Assembly (NCBI GenBank): GCA_003585735.1
Contig: NQOH01000003.1
Coordinates: 76,894 to 102,375, forward strand
Source of the DNA: Gardnerella kenyensis
GTDB taxonomy: Bacteria; Actinomycetota; Actinomycetes; Actinomycetales; Bifidobacteriaceae
DNA: 25,482 nt
Direction: 5' to 3'
Shown here: positions 6,744 to 14,084 of the stretch, piece by piece
How positions within the stretch are numbered: position 1 is the first letter of the stretch
Layout: each line of letters begins with the position of its first letter
Notes under the pieces: generated by a model
Databases searched by the model: none
Told to the model about the DNA's origin: nothing
Seen by the model: only the letters and a program-made list of their open reading frames with translations
Made by a program: the position numbers and the translations under genes

Positions 6744-8837
6744 GTGTCGAAAACGTTATCAAGTACAATGAATAGTATGCTCCGAGAATTTGCTGTAGAA
6801 GCCATTCACCCAACTCAAGACGGTGATACTATTTATTCCCTACTCGCTAATCGTGCGATGCGCGACCCTCAAGGCTTAATTGCGCAATGGCAGGATGACG
6901 ATACTCGTAAGTGGCATGATGTTACTGCCGCTGAAATGCTTTCAAAAGTGCGCTCTGTAGCTCGAGGCTTGATTGCTCTTGGCGTCCAGCACGGCTCAAA
7001 GGTTGTTATATACTCTGCTACTTGCTACGAGTGGGGTATTGTAGATTTTGCTTGCGCTTGTATTGGAGCTGTGAGTATTCCAATTTATGAAACGGATTCA
7101 GCTCTTCAAGCTGCAGATATTATCGATGAAGTTAAGCCGATTATTGCTTTTGCTGGCGATGATGCTCATGCACAATGCTTGGAACGTGTGCGTCAAGATC
7201 ATAAGCGTATTACTTTAAAAACTGTTTTTAATTTCAAAGCTGGCGGCTTGGAAGCTGTTATTGATTTTGGTAAATCAATAAGTGACGATGAGTTAAATAA
7301 AAGCATTGCGTCTGTTAAAGCAGATGATTTGTCTACTATTGTTTACACTTCCGGTTCTACTGGTAAGCCAAAGGGAGCAATGCTTTCGCACCGTAACTTT
7401 ACGCATATTGTTTTTGCAGGTTACGATGTTCTTAGCGACATGCTTTGCAAGCCGAATCGTCTTCTTTTATTCCTTCCTTTAGCTCATTGCTTCGCACGCT
7501 ATATTCAATACGTTGCAATCGGCGCTCACGGTGTTATTGGCTATGTTCCTAATGCGAAGCATTTGCTTGCAGACTTGCGTAGTTTCAAGCCTACTTATTT
7601 GCTTGGCGTGCCTAGAGTTTTTGAGAAAGTTTATAATGCTGCTTCTCAAAAAGCTGGTGCTGGTATTCGCGGACGCATTTTTTCTAAAGCTGTTAAACAT
7701 TTTATTCAGTGGTCTCGCGATAACGTTGACGGCAAAGCTCATTCGCTTACGGCTCGCATTAATCATGCAATGTATATGAAAACTGTTGGTTCTTCAATTC
7801 GTTCAGCATTAGGACCAAATCTTTCATGGCTTGCATGCGGAGGCGCTCCAATTAATGCTGATTTAGCTCACTTCTTCAACGGTTTAGACGGCATTACTTT
7901 TATTCAAGGCTACGGCATGACCGAAACTGCAGCTCCATGCGTAGTAAACTTCGAGCATGCAAATCAAGTTGGTTCTGTAGGCCGACCAGGTCCTGGAATT
8001 ACTATTCGTCTTGCAGACGATGACGAAGTGTTAATTAAAGGTCCTAACGTTTTTATGGGCTACTACAACAAGCCTGAACTTACTGCGGAAGTTATTGACG
8101 AAGATGGATGGTTGCATTCTGGAGATCTTGGTGAGATTGACGATGAAGGCTTCCTTTCTATTACTGGTCGCAAGAAGGATATTATTATTACCGCTGGTGG
8201 AAAAAATATCAGTCCTGCGCCTATGGAAGGCATTATTGCTCAATGCCCGCTCGTGTCTCATGCTGTAGTAGTTGGAGATGGCAAGCCATTCGTTTCAGCT
8301 CTTATTGAATTGGATCCAGATATGGTTCGTTCTTGGATTAAAAATAAGGGAATGGACGAAAATCTTCCTATGAGCGAAATCGCTACGAATGATGCTGTTC
8401 GCTCTGTTATTCAGCAGTTTATTGATCAAGCTAACAGCACTGTTTCTCGTGCTGAATCAGTTCGTAAATTTGTTATTTTGCAAGATGAATTTACTCAAGA
8501 TGCAGGAACTCTTACTCCAAGTATGAAGATTGTGCGTCCGAAAATTCTCGCAAAATACGCTGATATTATTGAAACTCAATTGTACGCTCCAAAACCAAAT
8601 ACTAAGCCGCTTCCAGCAACAGTTAAAATTCTTGATAAAACTACTGAAACTGTTAAGCAAGCGCAAGAAACAGTTAAGCAGGCTCAGGAGGTTGTAACTC
8701 CTCGAGTTCGTCAAGCAATTGATCAAGCTGCAACTCATCTTAAGCGTTTTGGTGAGGAGGCGTCGACTGAGTCTTCTTCTACATCTCGTGATAGTAAAGA
8801 TACTAAAGATAGCAAAGAAGAATCTTCTAATTTGTAG
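6744..8837 (+). CDS. Long-chain fatty acid--CoA ligase (AMP-forming) with a repetitive C-terminal tail
   Basis: An ANL-superfamily enzyme that activates fatty acids with ATP and CoA for lipid metabolism. Motifs in order are the P-loop TSGSTGKPKG (7347-7376), GYGMTETA (about 7908), DGWLHSGDLG with the hinge-region GRKKDIIITAGGKNISP (about 8109-8215). The catalytic core ends near residue 600. It is followed by about 70 residues with two TVKQAQE repeats, a predicted helical stretch (VTPRVRQAIDQAATHLKRF) and a Ser/Asp/Lys-rich end. I chose GTG 6744 (VSKTLSSTMNSMLREF); TTG 6717 and ATG 6768 are in frame and no Shine-Dalgarno decides among them. At about 697 residues it is longer than typical ligases because of the tail. 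Peptide deformylase follows 45 bases downstream. Function is secure, substrate chain length is inferred. Confidence 0.9.
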   Translation: MSKTLSSTMNSMLREFAVEAIHPTQDGDTIYSLLANRAMRDPQGLIAQWQDDDTRKWHDVTAAEMLSKVRSVARGLIALGVQHGSKVVIYSATCYEWGIVDFACACIGAVSIPIYETDSALQAADIIDEVKPIIAFAGDDAHAQCLERVRQDHKRITLKTVFNFKAGGLEAVIDFGKSISDDELNKSIASVKADDLSTIVYTSGSTGKPKGAMLSHRNFTHIVFAGYDVLSDMLCKPNRLLLFLPLAHCFARYIQYVAIGAHGVIGYVPNAKHLLADLRSFKPTYLLGVPRVFEKVYNAASQKAGAGIRGRIFSKAVKHFIQWSRDNVDGKAHSLTARINHAMYMKTVGSSIRSALGPNLSWLACGGAPINADLAHFFNGLDGITFIQGYGMTETAAPCVVNFEHANQVGSVGRPGPGITIRLADDDEVLIKGPNVFMGYYNKPELTAEVIDEDGWLHSGDLGEIDDEGFLSITGRKKDIIITAGGKNISPAPMEGIIAQCPLVSHAVVVGDGKPFVSALIELDPDMVRSWIKNKGMDENLPMSEIATNDAVRSVIQQFIDQANSTVSRAESVRKFVILQDEFTQDAGTLTPSMKIVRPKILAKYADIIETQLYAPKPNTKPLPATVKILDKTTETVKQAQETVKQAQEVVTPRVRQAIDQAATHLKRFGEEASTESSSTSRDSKDTKDSKEESSNL

Positions 8838-8882
8838 TAAATAGTCTTTGTTAACTTTACTTATGCGATGAAGGAGTATTGA

Positions 8883-9371
8883 GTGACTATTAGAAAAATC
8901 CGTGTTGTTCCGGATCCAGTATTACGTACACCTTGCGATGAAATTCGCGAGGTTACGCCAGCAGTTAAACATCTAGTTGAAGACTTGTTGGAAACCGTAA
9001 ACGATCCAGGGCGAGCAGGATTGTCAGCTAATCAAATTGGCGTAAGCCTCAGAGCTTTCTCGTACAATATTGATGGCCGTATAGGTTATATTCTCAATCC
9101 TGTGCTTGAAGAGCTTAGTGGAGAACAGTACGATGACGAAGGTTGCCTTTCTGTTCCAGGCTTATGGTACAAAACGCGCAGAGCTAATTATGCTCGCGCT
9201 CGCGGTATTGATTTAGATGGTAAAACAGTTGTGCTTGAAGGCGAAGGGCTAATGGCTAGAATGCTTCAGCATGAGTGTGATCATTTAGACGGCCACATTT
9301 ATTTGGACAGACTTGAAACGGACGTTCGTCGTCAAGCTATGCGTCAATTGCGTAATAATATGCGTGATTAG
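8883..9371 (+). CDS. def: Peptide deformylase
   Basis: Removes the N-formyl group from nascent proteins, a metal-dependent step at the ribosome exit. All three motifs are visible: GLSANQIG (motif 1, with S replacing the usual A/G spacing), EGCLSVPG (motif 2, metal-binding Cys) and HECDHLDG (9270-9293, two metal-binding His and the catalytic Glu). The length of 162 residues is normal. The start is GTG 8883, with AAGGAG at 8871-8876, six bases upstream. It follows the acyl-CoA ligase gene closely and ends before a terminator (9399-9446), so the two may share a transcript. Confidence 0.95.
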   Translation: MTIRKIRVVPDPVLRTPCDEIREVTPAVKHLVEDLLETVNDPGRAGLSANQIGVSLRAFSYNIDGRIGYILNPVLEELSGEQYDDEGCLSVPGLWYKTRRANYARARGIDLDGKTVVLEGEGLMARMLQHECDHLDGHIYLDRLETDVRRQAMRQLRNNMRD

Positions 9372-9398
9372 TTTTCGCGATATTAAAAATTGCGTTAT

Positions 9399-9446
9399 AT
9401 CGGTATTTTTTGTTGCTTATAAAGCTTCAGAAAATACCGATTTTTA
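9399..9446 (+). terminator. Intrinsic terminator after def
   Basis: ATCGGTATTTT (9399-9409) is perfectly complementary to AAAATACCGAT (9431-9441), with a 21-base loop and a TTTTT tail (9441-9445). It separates def from the rpsB promoter region. Confidence 0.8.
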
Positions 9447-9458
9447 GTATTGTGTACC

Positions 9459-9467
9459 TGATATAAT
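9459..9467 (+). promoter_or_regulatory. Candidate extended -10 promoter for rpsB-tsf
   Basis: TGATATAAT combines a perfect TATAAT (9462-9467) with the TGN extension; no good -35 is present. A CACAC/GTGTG inverted repeat follows at about 9469-9481. If used, the rpsB leader would be about 200 nt. Confidence 0.5.
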
Positions 9468-9486
9468 CACACTTTGTGTGTCGATT

Positions 9487-9516
9487 TTGAGCATGATTAT
9501 TGTCGCGTTATATGAT
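9487..9516 (+). promoter_or_regulatory. Candidate second promoter for rpsB-tsf
   Basis: TTGAGC (9487-9492) and TATGAT (9511-9516) are separated by 18 bases, close to the sigma-70/SigA consensus. A transcript starting near 9523 would include the whole structured leader at 9557-9660. Confidence 0.5.
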
Positions 9517-9556
9517 TGCTCGCTTTTTTATTGTCTACAATGATGCACAAATACGC

Positions 9557-9660
9557 GCCATGTACGCGCCCGTTCGTGTCGGTCGGCTTGTGTTTAAACA
9601 TAAGTTTTAAGCCAAGTTGCATGCGAACAGACATGGCCAGGCAAGAACCGACAAGAAAGG
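9557..9660 (+). promoter_or_regulatory. Structured mRNA leader of rpsB, probable S2 autoregulatory element
   Basis: Three helices nest exactly: GCCATGT (9557-9563) with ACATGGC (9631-9637), GTTCG (9572-9576) with CGAAC (9624-9628), and GGCTT (9585-9589) with AAGCC (9609-9613). CTTGTG (9587-9592) with CATAAG (9599-9604) is an alternative apical hairpin. In addition TGTCGGT (9577-9583), inside the outer helices, is fully complementary to ACCGACA (9647-9653), just before the Shine-Dalgarno AAAGG (9656-9660). That contact would form a pseudoknot able to mask the ribosome binding site. S2-mediated autoregulation through the rpsB leader is established in E. coli; its use here is inferred. Confidence 0.65.
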
Positions 9661-9669
9661 TATATTGAT

Positions 9670-10488
9670 ATGGCACAGATTACCATGAGCGAAATGCTGA
9701 AGGCTGGCTTACACTTCGGTCATCAGACTCGTCGCTGGAACCCAAAGATGAAGCAGTTCATTCTTACCCAGCGCAATGGTATTCATATCATCAATTTGTT
9801 CAAGTCTCTCGACATGATCGACAAGGCTTATGACTTCATCAAGCAGACTGTTGCTCACAATGGCACCGTGCTTTTTGTTGGAACAAAGAAGCAAGCTCAG
9901 GAAGCTGTACAGAATCAAGCTACTCGCGTAAACATGCCTTATGTTTGCGAGCGCTGGCTTGGTGGTATGTTGACTAACTTCCAGACTGTTTCCACTCGCG
10001 TGAAGCGCTTGAAGGAACTCGAAGAGATGGACTTCAGCGATGTTCGCGGCTCCGGCTTGACCAAGAAGGAACTTTTGCTTCTCGAGCGCGAGAAGGATAA
10101 GCTTTCAAAGCAGCTCGGTGGTATCCGCAACATGAACCGCACTCCTTCTGCAATGTTCGTTGTTGACATCAACAAGGAAGCTTTGGCAGTTGAAGAAGCT
10201 CACAAGCTTGGTATTCCTGTTGTTGCTATCGTTGACACCAACACTGATCCTGAAGCTGTTGAGTATCCAATCCCAGCTAACGATGATGCAATTCGCGGCG
10301 TTGAATTGTTGACCAGCTTGATGGCTGATGCTGTTGCTGAAGGCTTACTCGAGCATGCTGGTAAGGGCGCAAAGTCCGAAGGTGCTGACGCTCAGCCAAT
10401 GGCAGCTTGGGAAAAGGAATTACTTACCAAGGAAGGCGAAGCTGAAGCTAAGCCTGCTGAGGAAGAAAATACTGAGGCAAAGGCCTGA
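9670..10488 (+). CDS. rpsB: 30S ribosomal protein S2
   Basis: S2 joins the small subunit late and is needed for binding S1 and mRNA. The N-terminus (EMLKAGLHFGHQTRRWNPKMKQFI), the middle CERWLGGMLTNF and the segment IPVVAIVDTNTDPEAVEYPIPANDDA are diagnostic. The 272 residues include an acidic Ala/Glu/Lys-rich C-terminal tail of about 40 residues, common in actinobacteria. ATG 9670 follows AAAGG with a 9-base gap. Codons such as AAG, CTC, TTC and ATC are more frequent than in nearby genes, as expected for a highly expressed protein. It is the first gene of an rpsB-tsf unit preceded by a structured leader. Confidence 0.98.
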   Translation: MAQITMSEMLKAGLHFGHQTRRWNPKMKQFILTQRNGIHIINLFKSLDMIDKAYDFIKQTVAHNGTVLFVGTKKQAQEAVQNQATRVNMPYVCERWLGGMLTNFQTVSTRVKRLKELEEMDFSDVRGSGLTKKELLLLEREKDKLSKQLGGIRNMNRTPSAMFVVDINKEALAVEEAHKLGIPVVAIVDTNTDPEAVEYPIPANDDAIRGVELLTSLMADAVAEGLLEHAGKGAKSEGADAQPMAAWEKELLTKEGEAEAKPAEEENTEAKA

Positions 10489-10506
10489 TAAGCTAATTTG
10501 CAACCA

Positions 10507-10567
10507 GATTCTTAAATTAAAGCTGCAAAATCCAATTAATTATTTGCTTTTTGCAGCTTTAAGAATC
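10507..10567 (+). other. Long intercistronic hairpin between rpsB and tsf
   Basis: The right arm (10549-10567, 19 bases) is complementary to the left arm (10507-10530), which carries one 5-base AT-rich bulge. The loop is 18 bases. No U-tract follows, so this is not a standard terminator. It may reduce read-through, act as an RNA processing site or set the rpsB:tsf ratio. Confidence 0.65.
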
Positions 10568-10589
10568 CTATTGATACGAGGAGAACAAA

Positions 10590-11441
10590 ATGGCAGCAAT
10601 TACTGCAGCGTTGATTAAGCAGGTGCGTGAAGAAACTGGCGCCGGCATGATGGACGTTAAAAAAGCTCTTACTGAAGCTGAAGGCGACGTTGCCCGCGCT
10701 AAGGAAATTATCCGCGCAAAGGGTATTCAGGCCGCTGGTAAGCGTGAAGGCCGCAAGGCTCAGGAAGGCACCATCGCTTCTAAGGTTGTTAAGTCTGCTG
10801 AAGGCGAAACTGGTTATGCAGTTGAGTTGAATTCCGAAACTGACTTCGTGGCAAAGACCCCTAAGTTCGTGGAATTCTCCAACACTGTTCTTGACCATGC
10901 TGTTGAAGCTTCCGCTTCTACTGCTGAAGAAGTACTTGCAGCTCCAGCTGATGGCGCAACTGTTAAGGAATCTGTTGAAGAAGCAGCAGCTTTGTTCGGT
11001 GAGCACGTCAAGGTTGGACAGTTTGCTAAGGTAAGCGGCCCACATGTTGAGATTTATGCTCACAAGAAGTCCGTGGAATTGCCTCCAAGCATTGTTTCCA
11101 TGATTGCTACTGACGAAGCTGGCGCAAAGGTTGCTCACGAAGCAGCTTTGCAGATTTCCGCTATGGGTGCTCAGTGGCTTCGCCGCGAAGATGTTCCAGA
11201 AGAAGTTTTGGAATCCGAGCGTCGCGTTGCAACCGAGAAGTCCTTGGCTGAAGGCAAGCCAGAGAAGATCGTTCCAAAGATTGTTGAAGGCCGCATGAAC
11301 GCCTTCTTCAAGGAGACTGTGCTTCTCGAACAGACTTACGTTAAGGATCCATCCAAGAGCGTTGGTGACTTGTTCAAGGAAGTCGGTGGTACCGCTTTGG
11401 CTTTCGCTCGTCTTGAGGTTGGCAAGGGTGCTGCTGAGTAA
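10590..11441 (+). CDS. tsf: Elongation factor Ts
   Basis: EF-Ts recycles EF-Tu from its GDP-bound form. The N-terminal UBA-like segment (AALIKQVREETGAGMMDVKKAL) with the TGAGMMDxKKAL signature and the core motif ELNSETDFVAK are clear. A length of 283 residues is normal for actinobacteria. The start is well placed after GAGGAGA (10578-10584). It is co-transcribed with rpsB across a bulged hairpin and ends at a strong terminator. It shares the C-ending/AAG-rich codon preference of rpsB. Confidence 0.98.
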   Translation: MAAITAALIKQVREETGAGMMDVKKALTEAEGDVARAKEIIRAKGIQAAGKREGRKAQEGTIASKVVKSAEGETGYAVELNSETDFVAKTPKFVEFSNTVLDHAVEASASTAEEVLAAPADGATVKESVEEAAALFGEHVKVGQFAKVSGPHVEIYAHKKSVELPPSIVSMIATDEAGAKVAHEAALQISAMGAQWLRREDVPEEVLESERRVATEKSLAEGKPEKIVPKIVEGRMNAFFKETVLLEQTYVKDPSKSVGDLFKEVGGTALAFARLEVGKGAAE

Positions 11442-11482
11442 GCATTCTTTATTTAAGAGTCAATTTTGATTCTTAAAACTAG

Positions 11483-11516
11483 TGGGTTGTGTGCATTTTG
11501 CGCACAACCCATTTTT
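11483..11516 (+). terminator. Strong intrinsic terminator after tsf
   Basis: TGGGTTGTGTGC (11483-11494) pairs with GCGCACAACCCA (11500-11511) as a 12-bp stem with one G-U pair, a 5-base loop and TTTTT (11512-11516). Confidence 0.93.
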
Positions 11517-11520
11517 ATAT

Positions 11521-11580
11521 TTATTTTCTGTTTTATTTTCCACTTTATTTTCTGCTTCAATTTGTACTTTATTTTCTGCT
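11521..11580. repeat. 12-bp tandem array (five units) upstream of pyrH
   Basis: The units start at 11521, 11533, 11545, 11557 and 11569. Units 1-3 and 5 read TTATTTTC followed by TGTT, CACT, TGCT and TGCT; unit 4 is degenerate (TCAATTTGTACT). The plus strand is pyrimidine-rich. The array lies between the tsf terminator and the pyrH start, in the presumed pyrH promoter region. Confidence 0.8.
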
Positions 11581-11666
11581 TAAATATGAGCGTTTTATGT
11601 GTCGCGTTTTATAGATAAAATAGCAAAGATATACTTGCATTCGCCGTGATGACTGGAGGAATCTGT

Positions 11667-12416
11667 ATGGCTATTGCACAAGCGGAGGAAAGCAAGTCCC
11701 GTAGGGTTTTATTGAAGCTCTCAGGTGAAGCATTTGGCGGCGGCGCTGTTGGTATTGATACTCATGTAATTCGCAGAATTGCTGGGGAAATCATGACTGC
11801 AGTACGAGATGGCGTTCAAGTTGCTATTGTTGTTGGCGGTGGCAATTTCTTTAGGGGAGCTGAACTTCAACAAGCTGGTATCGATCGTAGCCGTGGTGAT
11901 TACATGGGTATGTTAGGTACAGTTATGAATTGCTTAGCTCTTCAAGATTTTCTTGAACAAGCAGGCCAAGCTACTCGCGTACAAACTGCTATTACTATGG
12001 GACAAGTCGCTGAACCTTATATTCCATTAAAAGCAATTCGTCATCTTGAAAAAGGTAGGGTAGTTATTTTCGGTGCTGGTGCCGGTATGCCTTACTTCTC
12101 AACGGATACTGTTTCTATTCAGCGCTCTTTGGAAATTCATTGCGATGAAGTTTTAATGGGCAAGAATGGTGTTGATGGTGTTTACAGTGCAGATCCTCGC
12201 AAGGATCCTAATGCTCGTAAATTCTTAACATTAAATTATCATCGTGCTCTTGTCGATGGATTGGCAGTAATGGATGCGTCCGCACTTTCTATGGCTCGCG
12301 ATAATAAACAAAAAATTCGCGTATTTGGTTTAGAGGGTGAAGGTAACGTAACTCGCGCACTTGTGGGTGAATCTATTGGCACATTAGTGTCTGATGCAGA
12401 ACCAACATTTGCTTAA
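11667..12416 (+). CDS. pyrH: UMP kinase
   Basis: Phosphorylates UMP to UDP in pyrimidine nucleotide synthesis; the bacterial enzyme is a hexameric amino-acid-kinase fold protein. Visible are VLLKLSGEAFGG (ATP site), VAIVVGGGNFFRG, DYMGMLGTVMNCLALQDFLE (UMP/GTP region), GAGAGMPYFSTDT and MGKNGVDGVYSADPR. ATG 11667 is chosen because GGAGGA (11654-11659) sits 7 bases upstream; an in-frame GTG at 11646 lies before that site. This gives 249 residues, normal for the family. A TATACT -10-like hexamer (11630-11635) without a good -35 precedes it. frr follows 19 bases downstream, as in most bacteria. Confidence 0.97.
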   Translation: MAIAQAEESKSRRVLLKLSGEAFGGGAVGIDTHVIRRIAGEIMTAVRDGVQVAIVVGGGNFFRGAELQQAGIDRSRGDYMGMLGTVMNCLALQDFLEQAGQATRVQTAITMGQVAEPYIPLKAIRHLEKGRVVIFGAGAGMPYFSTDTVSIQRSLEIHCDEVLMGKNGVDGVYSADPRKDPNARKFLTLNYHRALVDGLAVMDASALSMARDNKQKIRVFGLEGEGNVTRALVGESIGTLVSDAEPTFA

Positions 12417-12435
12417 ATATTACAAAGGAGAACAA

Positions 12436-12990
12436 ATGTCAGCAATTATTGATCAAGCAAAAGATCAGATGAATAAGTCTGTGGAAGCCACTAAAGAGAA
12501 TTTCATGGGTATTCGTACCGGTCGTGCTAATCCTGCGCTTCTTAATGGCATTATGGTTGATTATTACGGTGCGCCAACTCCAATTAAGGCTGTTGCTTCT
12601 ATTGGTGTTCCTGAGCCTCGCACACTTTCTGTAACTCCTTTTGATGCTTCTCAAGCTAATGCTGTTGAAAAAGCAATTCGTGACTCAGACTTAGGTGTTA
12701 GCCCTAACCGAGACGGCAATGTTATTCGCGTAACAATGCCAGAACTTACTGAGGAACGCCGTAAGGAATACGTTAAGCTTGCTAAAACCAAAGCTGAAGA
12801 AGGCAAGGTTGCAGTACGCAATATTCGCCGTAAAGCTAAGGAATCCATTGATAAGTCAGTTAAAGATGGTGATCTTGGTGAAGATGAAGGCGATCGTCTT
12901 CTTAAGGAATTAGATAAAGTAACTAAGCAAGTTACTGATTCCTTGGATGTATTGTTAGAAGGAAAACAAAAAGAAATTATGGAAGTCTGA
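12436..12990 (+). CDS. frr: Ribosome recycling factor
   Basis: RRF, with EF-G, splits the post-termination ribosome. Its 184 residues match the family length of about 185. Characteristic are FMGIRTGRANPALL, VPEPRTLSVTPFD, AIRDSDLGVSPNRDGNVIRV, PELTEERRKEYVKLAK and the C-terminal helices. ATG 12436 has AAAGGAG at 12424-12430; the longer frame from 12394 overlaps pyrH and lacks support. It is co-transcribed with pyrH and probably with cdsA 33 bases later. Confidence 0.97.
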   Translation: MSAIIDQAKDQMNKSVEATKENFMGIRTGRANPALLNGIMVDYYGAPTPIKAVASIGVPEPRTLSVTPFDASQANAVEKAIRDSDLGVSPNRDGNVIRVTMPELTEERRKEYVKLAKTKAEEGKVAVRNIRRKAKESIDKSVKDGDLGEDEGDRLLKELDKVTKQVTDSLDVLLEGKQKEIMEV

Positions 12991-13023
12991 TATTTCCTTA
13001 ATTTCAAACTGAATGGGTGCCGT

Positions 13024-14049
13024 ATGAGTCAACAAAAAAATGATGATTTCGTCGATGATATCAATCAAATTAGTAACGTTTCAGTTTCTAAAAAAGAAAG
13101 TGAATCTACTTTAAGTAAAGTTGATAATAACGGCACTCATGCTTTAAATGATATTAATCGCAGAACCGGTCGCAATATGCCACAAGCTATTGCGACCGCT
13201 GCAGTGCTTGTTGTAGCAATTGTTGCCTGCTTGCTTATAAGTATTGACGTTTTTGTTGTACTTATGGCAGCTTTTATGGTTCTTGCATTATGGGAATTAC
13301 ACGTCGATTTTGCAACTCTTGGATTACGCATTCCATTTGTAACATTATCTTTGTGTTCTCTTGTTACTATTTTTGCAACATACTATTCAAAATGGCATGC
13401 TGTTGTTATGGCAAGTGGTATTACAGCATCACTATTTCTTACCGTAATTTGCGCAACTCTTAGTATTACTATTCCAGCTCGAACATTACATGCTGTAGAG
13501 AAAAAGCTTCAGGGGTCTTCGTCTACTAAATATGAGCATACGTTATTTACGAATACAGCCGTTTCTCTTTTCGTAGTTTTGTACATTCCACTACTTGCTT
13601 CTTGCATTGTTCTTGCTTTAACTAATACGCGTTATGCTGTTGCGCACGCTATGCTACTAGTATTCTTGCCTGCTTTAAGCGACACTGGTGGCTTATTCGC
13701 TGGAGCTTGGCTCGGTAAGCATAAGCTTTCTCCGCGTATTTCTCCTAAAAAGTCTGTTGAAGGCTTAGTTGGTTCAATGCTTTTTGCAATTATTGGAGCG
13801 TACGCGATTATTGCAGGTTTTTATGGATCTTACTGGCTTAATTGCTGGTGGATGCCGTTGATTATGGGTATTGCCTCTGGAATTGTTGGTACCTTTGGAG
13901 ATTTATGCGCTTCTATGCTAAAGCGCGATATTGGAATTAAAGATATGGGACATTTGCTTAAAGGACACGGTGGAGTTCTTGACCGCGTAGATTCTATTTT
14001 GCTGTGTGGCCCTGTTCTTTTAGTTCTTTTGCATCTTGCCAATTTTTAA
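13024..14049 (+). CDS. cdsA: Phosphatidate cytidylyltransferase (CDP-diacylglycerol synthase)
   Basis: Converts phosphatidate and CTP to CDP-diacylglycerol, the precursor of all anionic phospholipids here. About 60 polar N-terminal residues precede several hydrophobic membrane segments. The catalytic region is clear: LSDTGGLFAGAWLGKHKLSP, SPKKSVEGLVGS and the family signature KRDIGIKDMGHLLKGHGG plus VLDRVDS. A length of 341 residues is typical once the N-terminal extension is allowed for. The ATG has only a weak GGGTG upstream. It sits in the widespread pyrH-frr-cdsA order. Its product feeds PgsA encoded at 15930. Confidence 0.95.
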   Translation: MSQQKNDDFVDDINQISNVSVSKKESESTLSKVDNNGTHALNDINRRTGRNMPQAIATAAVLVVAIVACLLISIDVFVVLMAAFMVLALWELHVDFATLGLRIPFVTLSLCSLVTIFATYYSKWHAVVMASGITASLFLTVICATLSITIPARTLHAVEKKLQGSSSTKYEHTLFTNTAVSLFVVLYIPLLASCIVLALTNTRYAVAHAMLLVFLPALSDTGGLFAGAWLGKHKLSPRISPKKSVEGLVGSMLFAIIGAYAIIAGFYGSYWLNCWWMPLIMGIASGIVGTFGDLCASMLKRDIGIKDMGHLLKGHGGVLDRVDSILLCGPVLLVLLHLANF

Positions 14050-14084
14050 TCTAGCAATCGTGGGTTTCAACTAAAATCGGCAAC

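Noticed and set aside
10507..10567. Intercistronic hairpin as an intrinsic terminator
   Set aside because: There is no U-tract after the stem, and tsf needs read-through from rpsB.
10536..11138. 200-residue minus-strand frame across tsf
   Set aside because: It is antisense to the clearly coding tsf gene and shows no family features.
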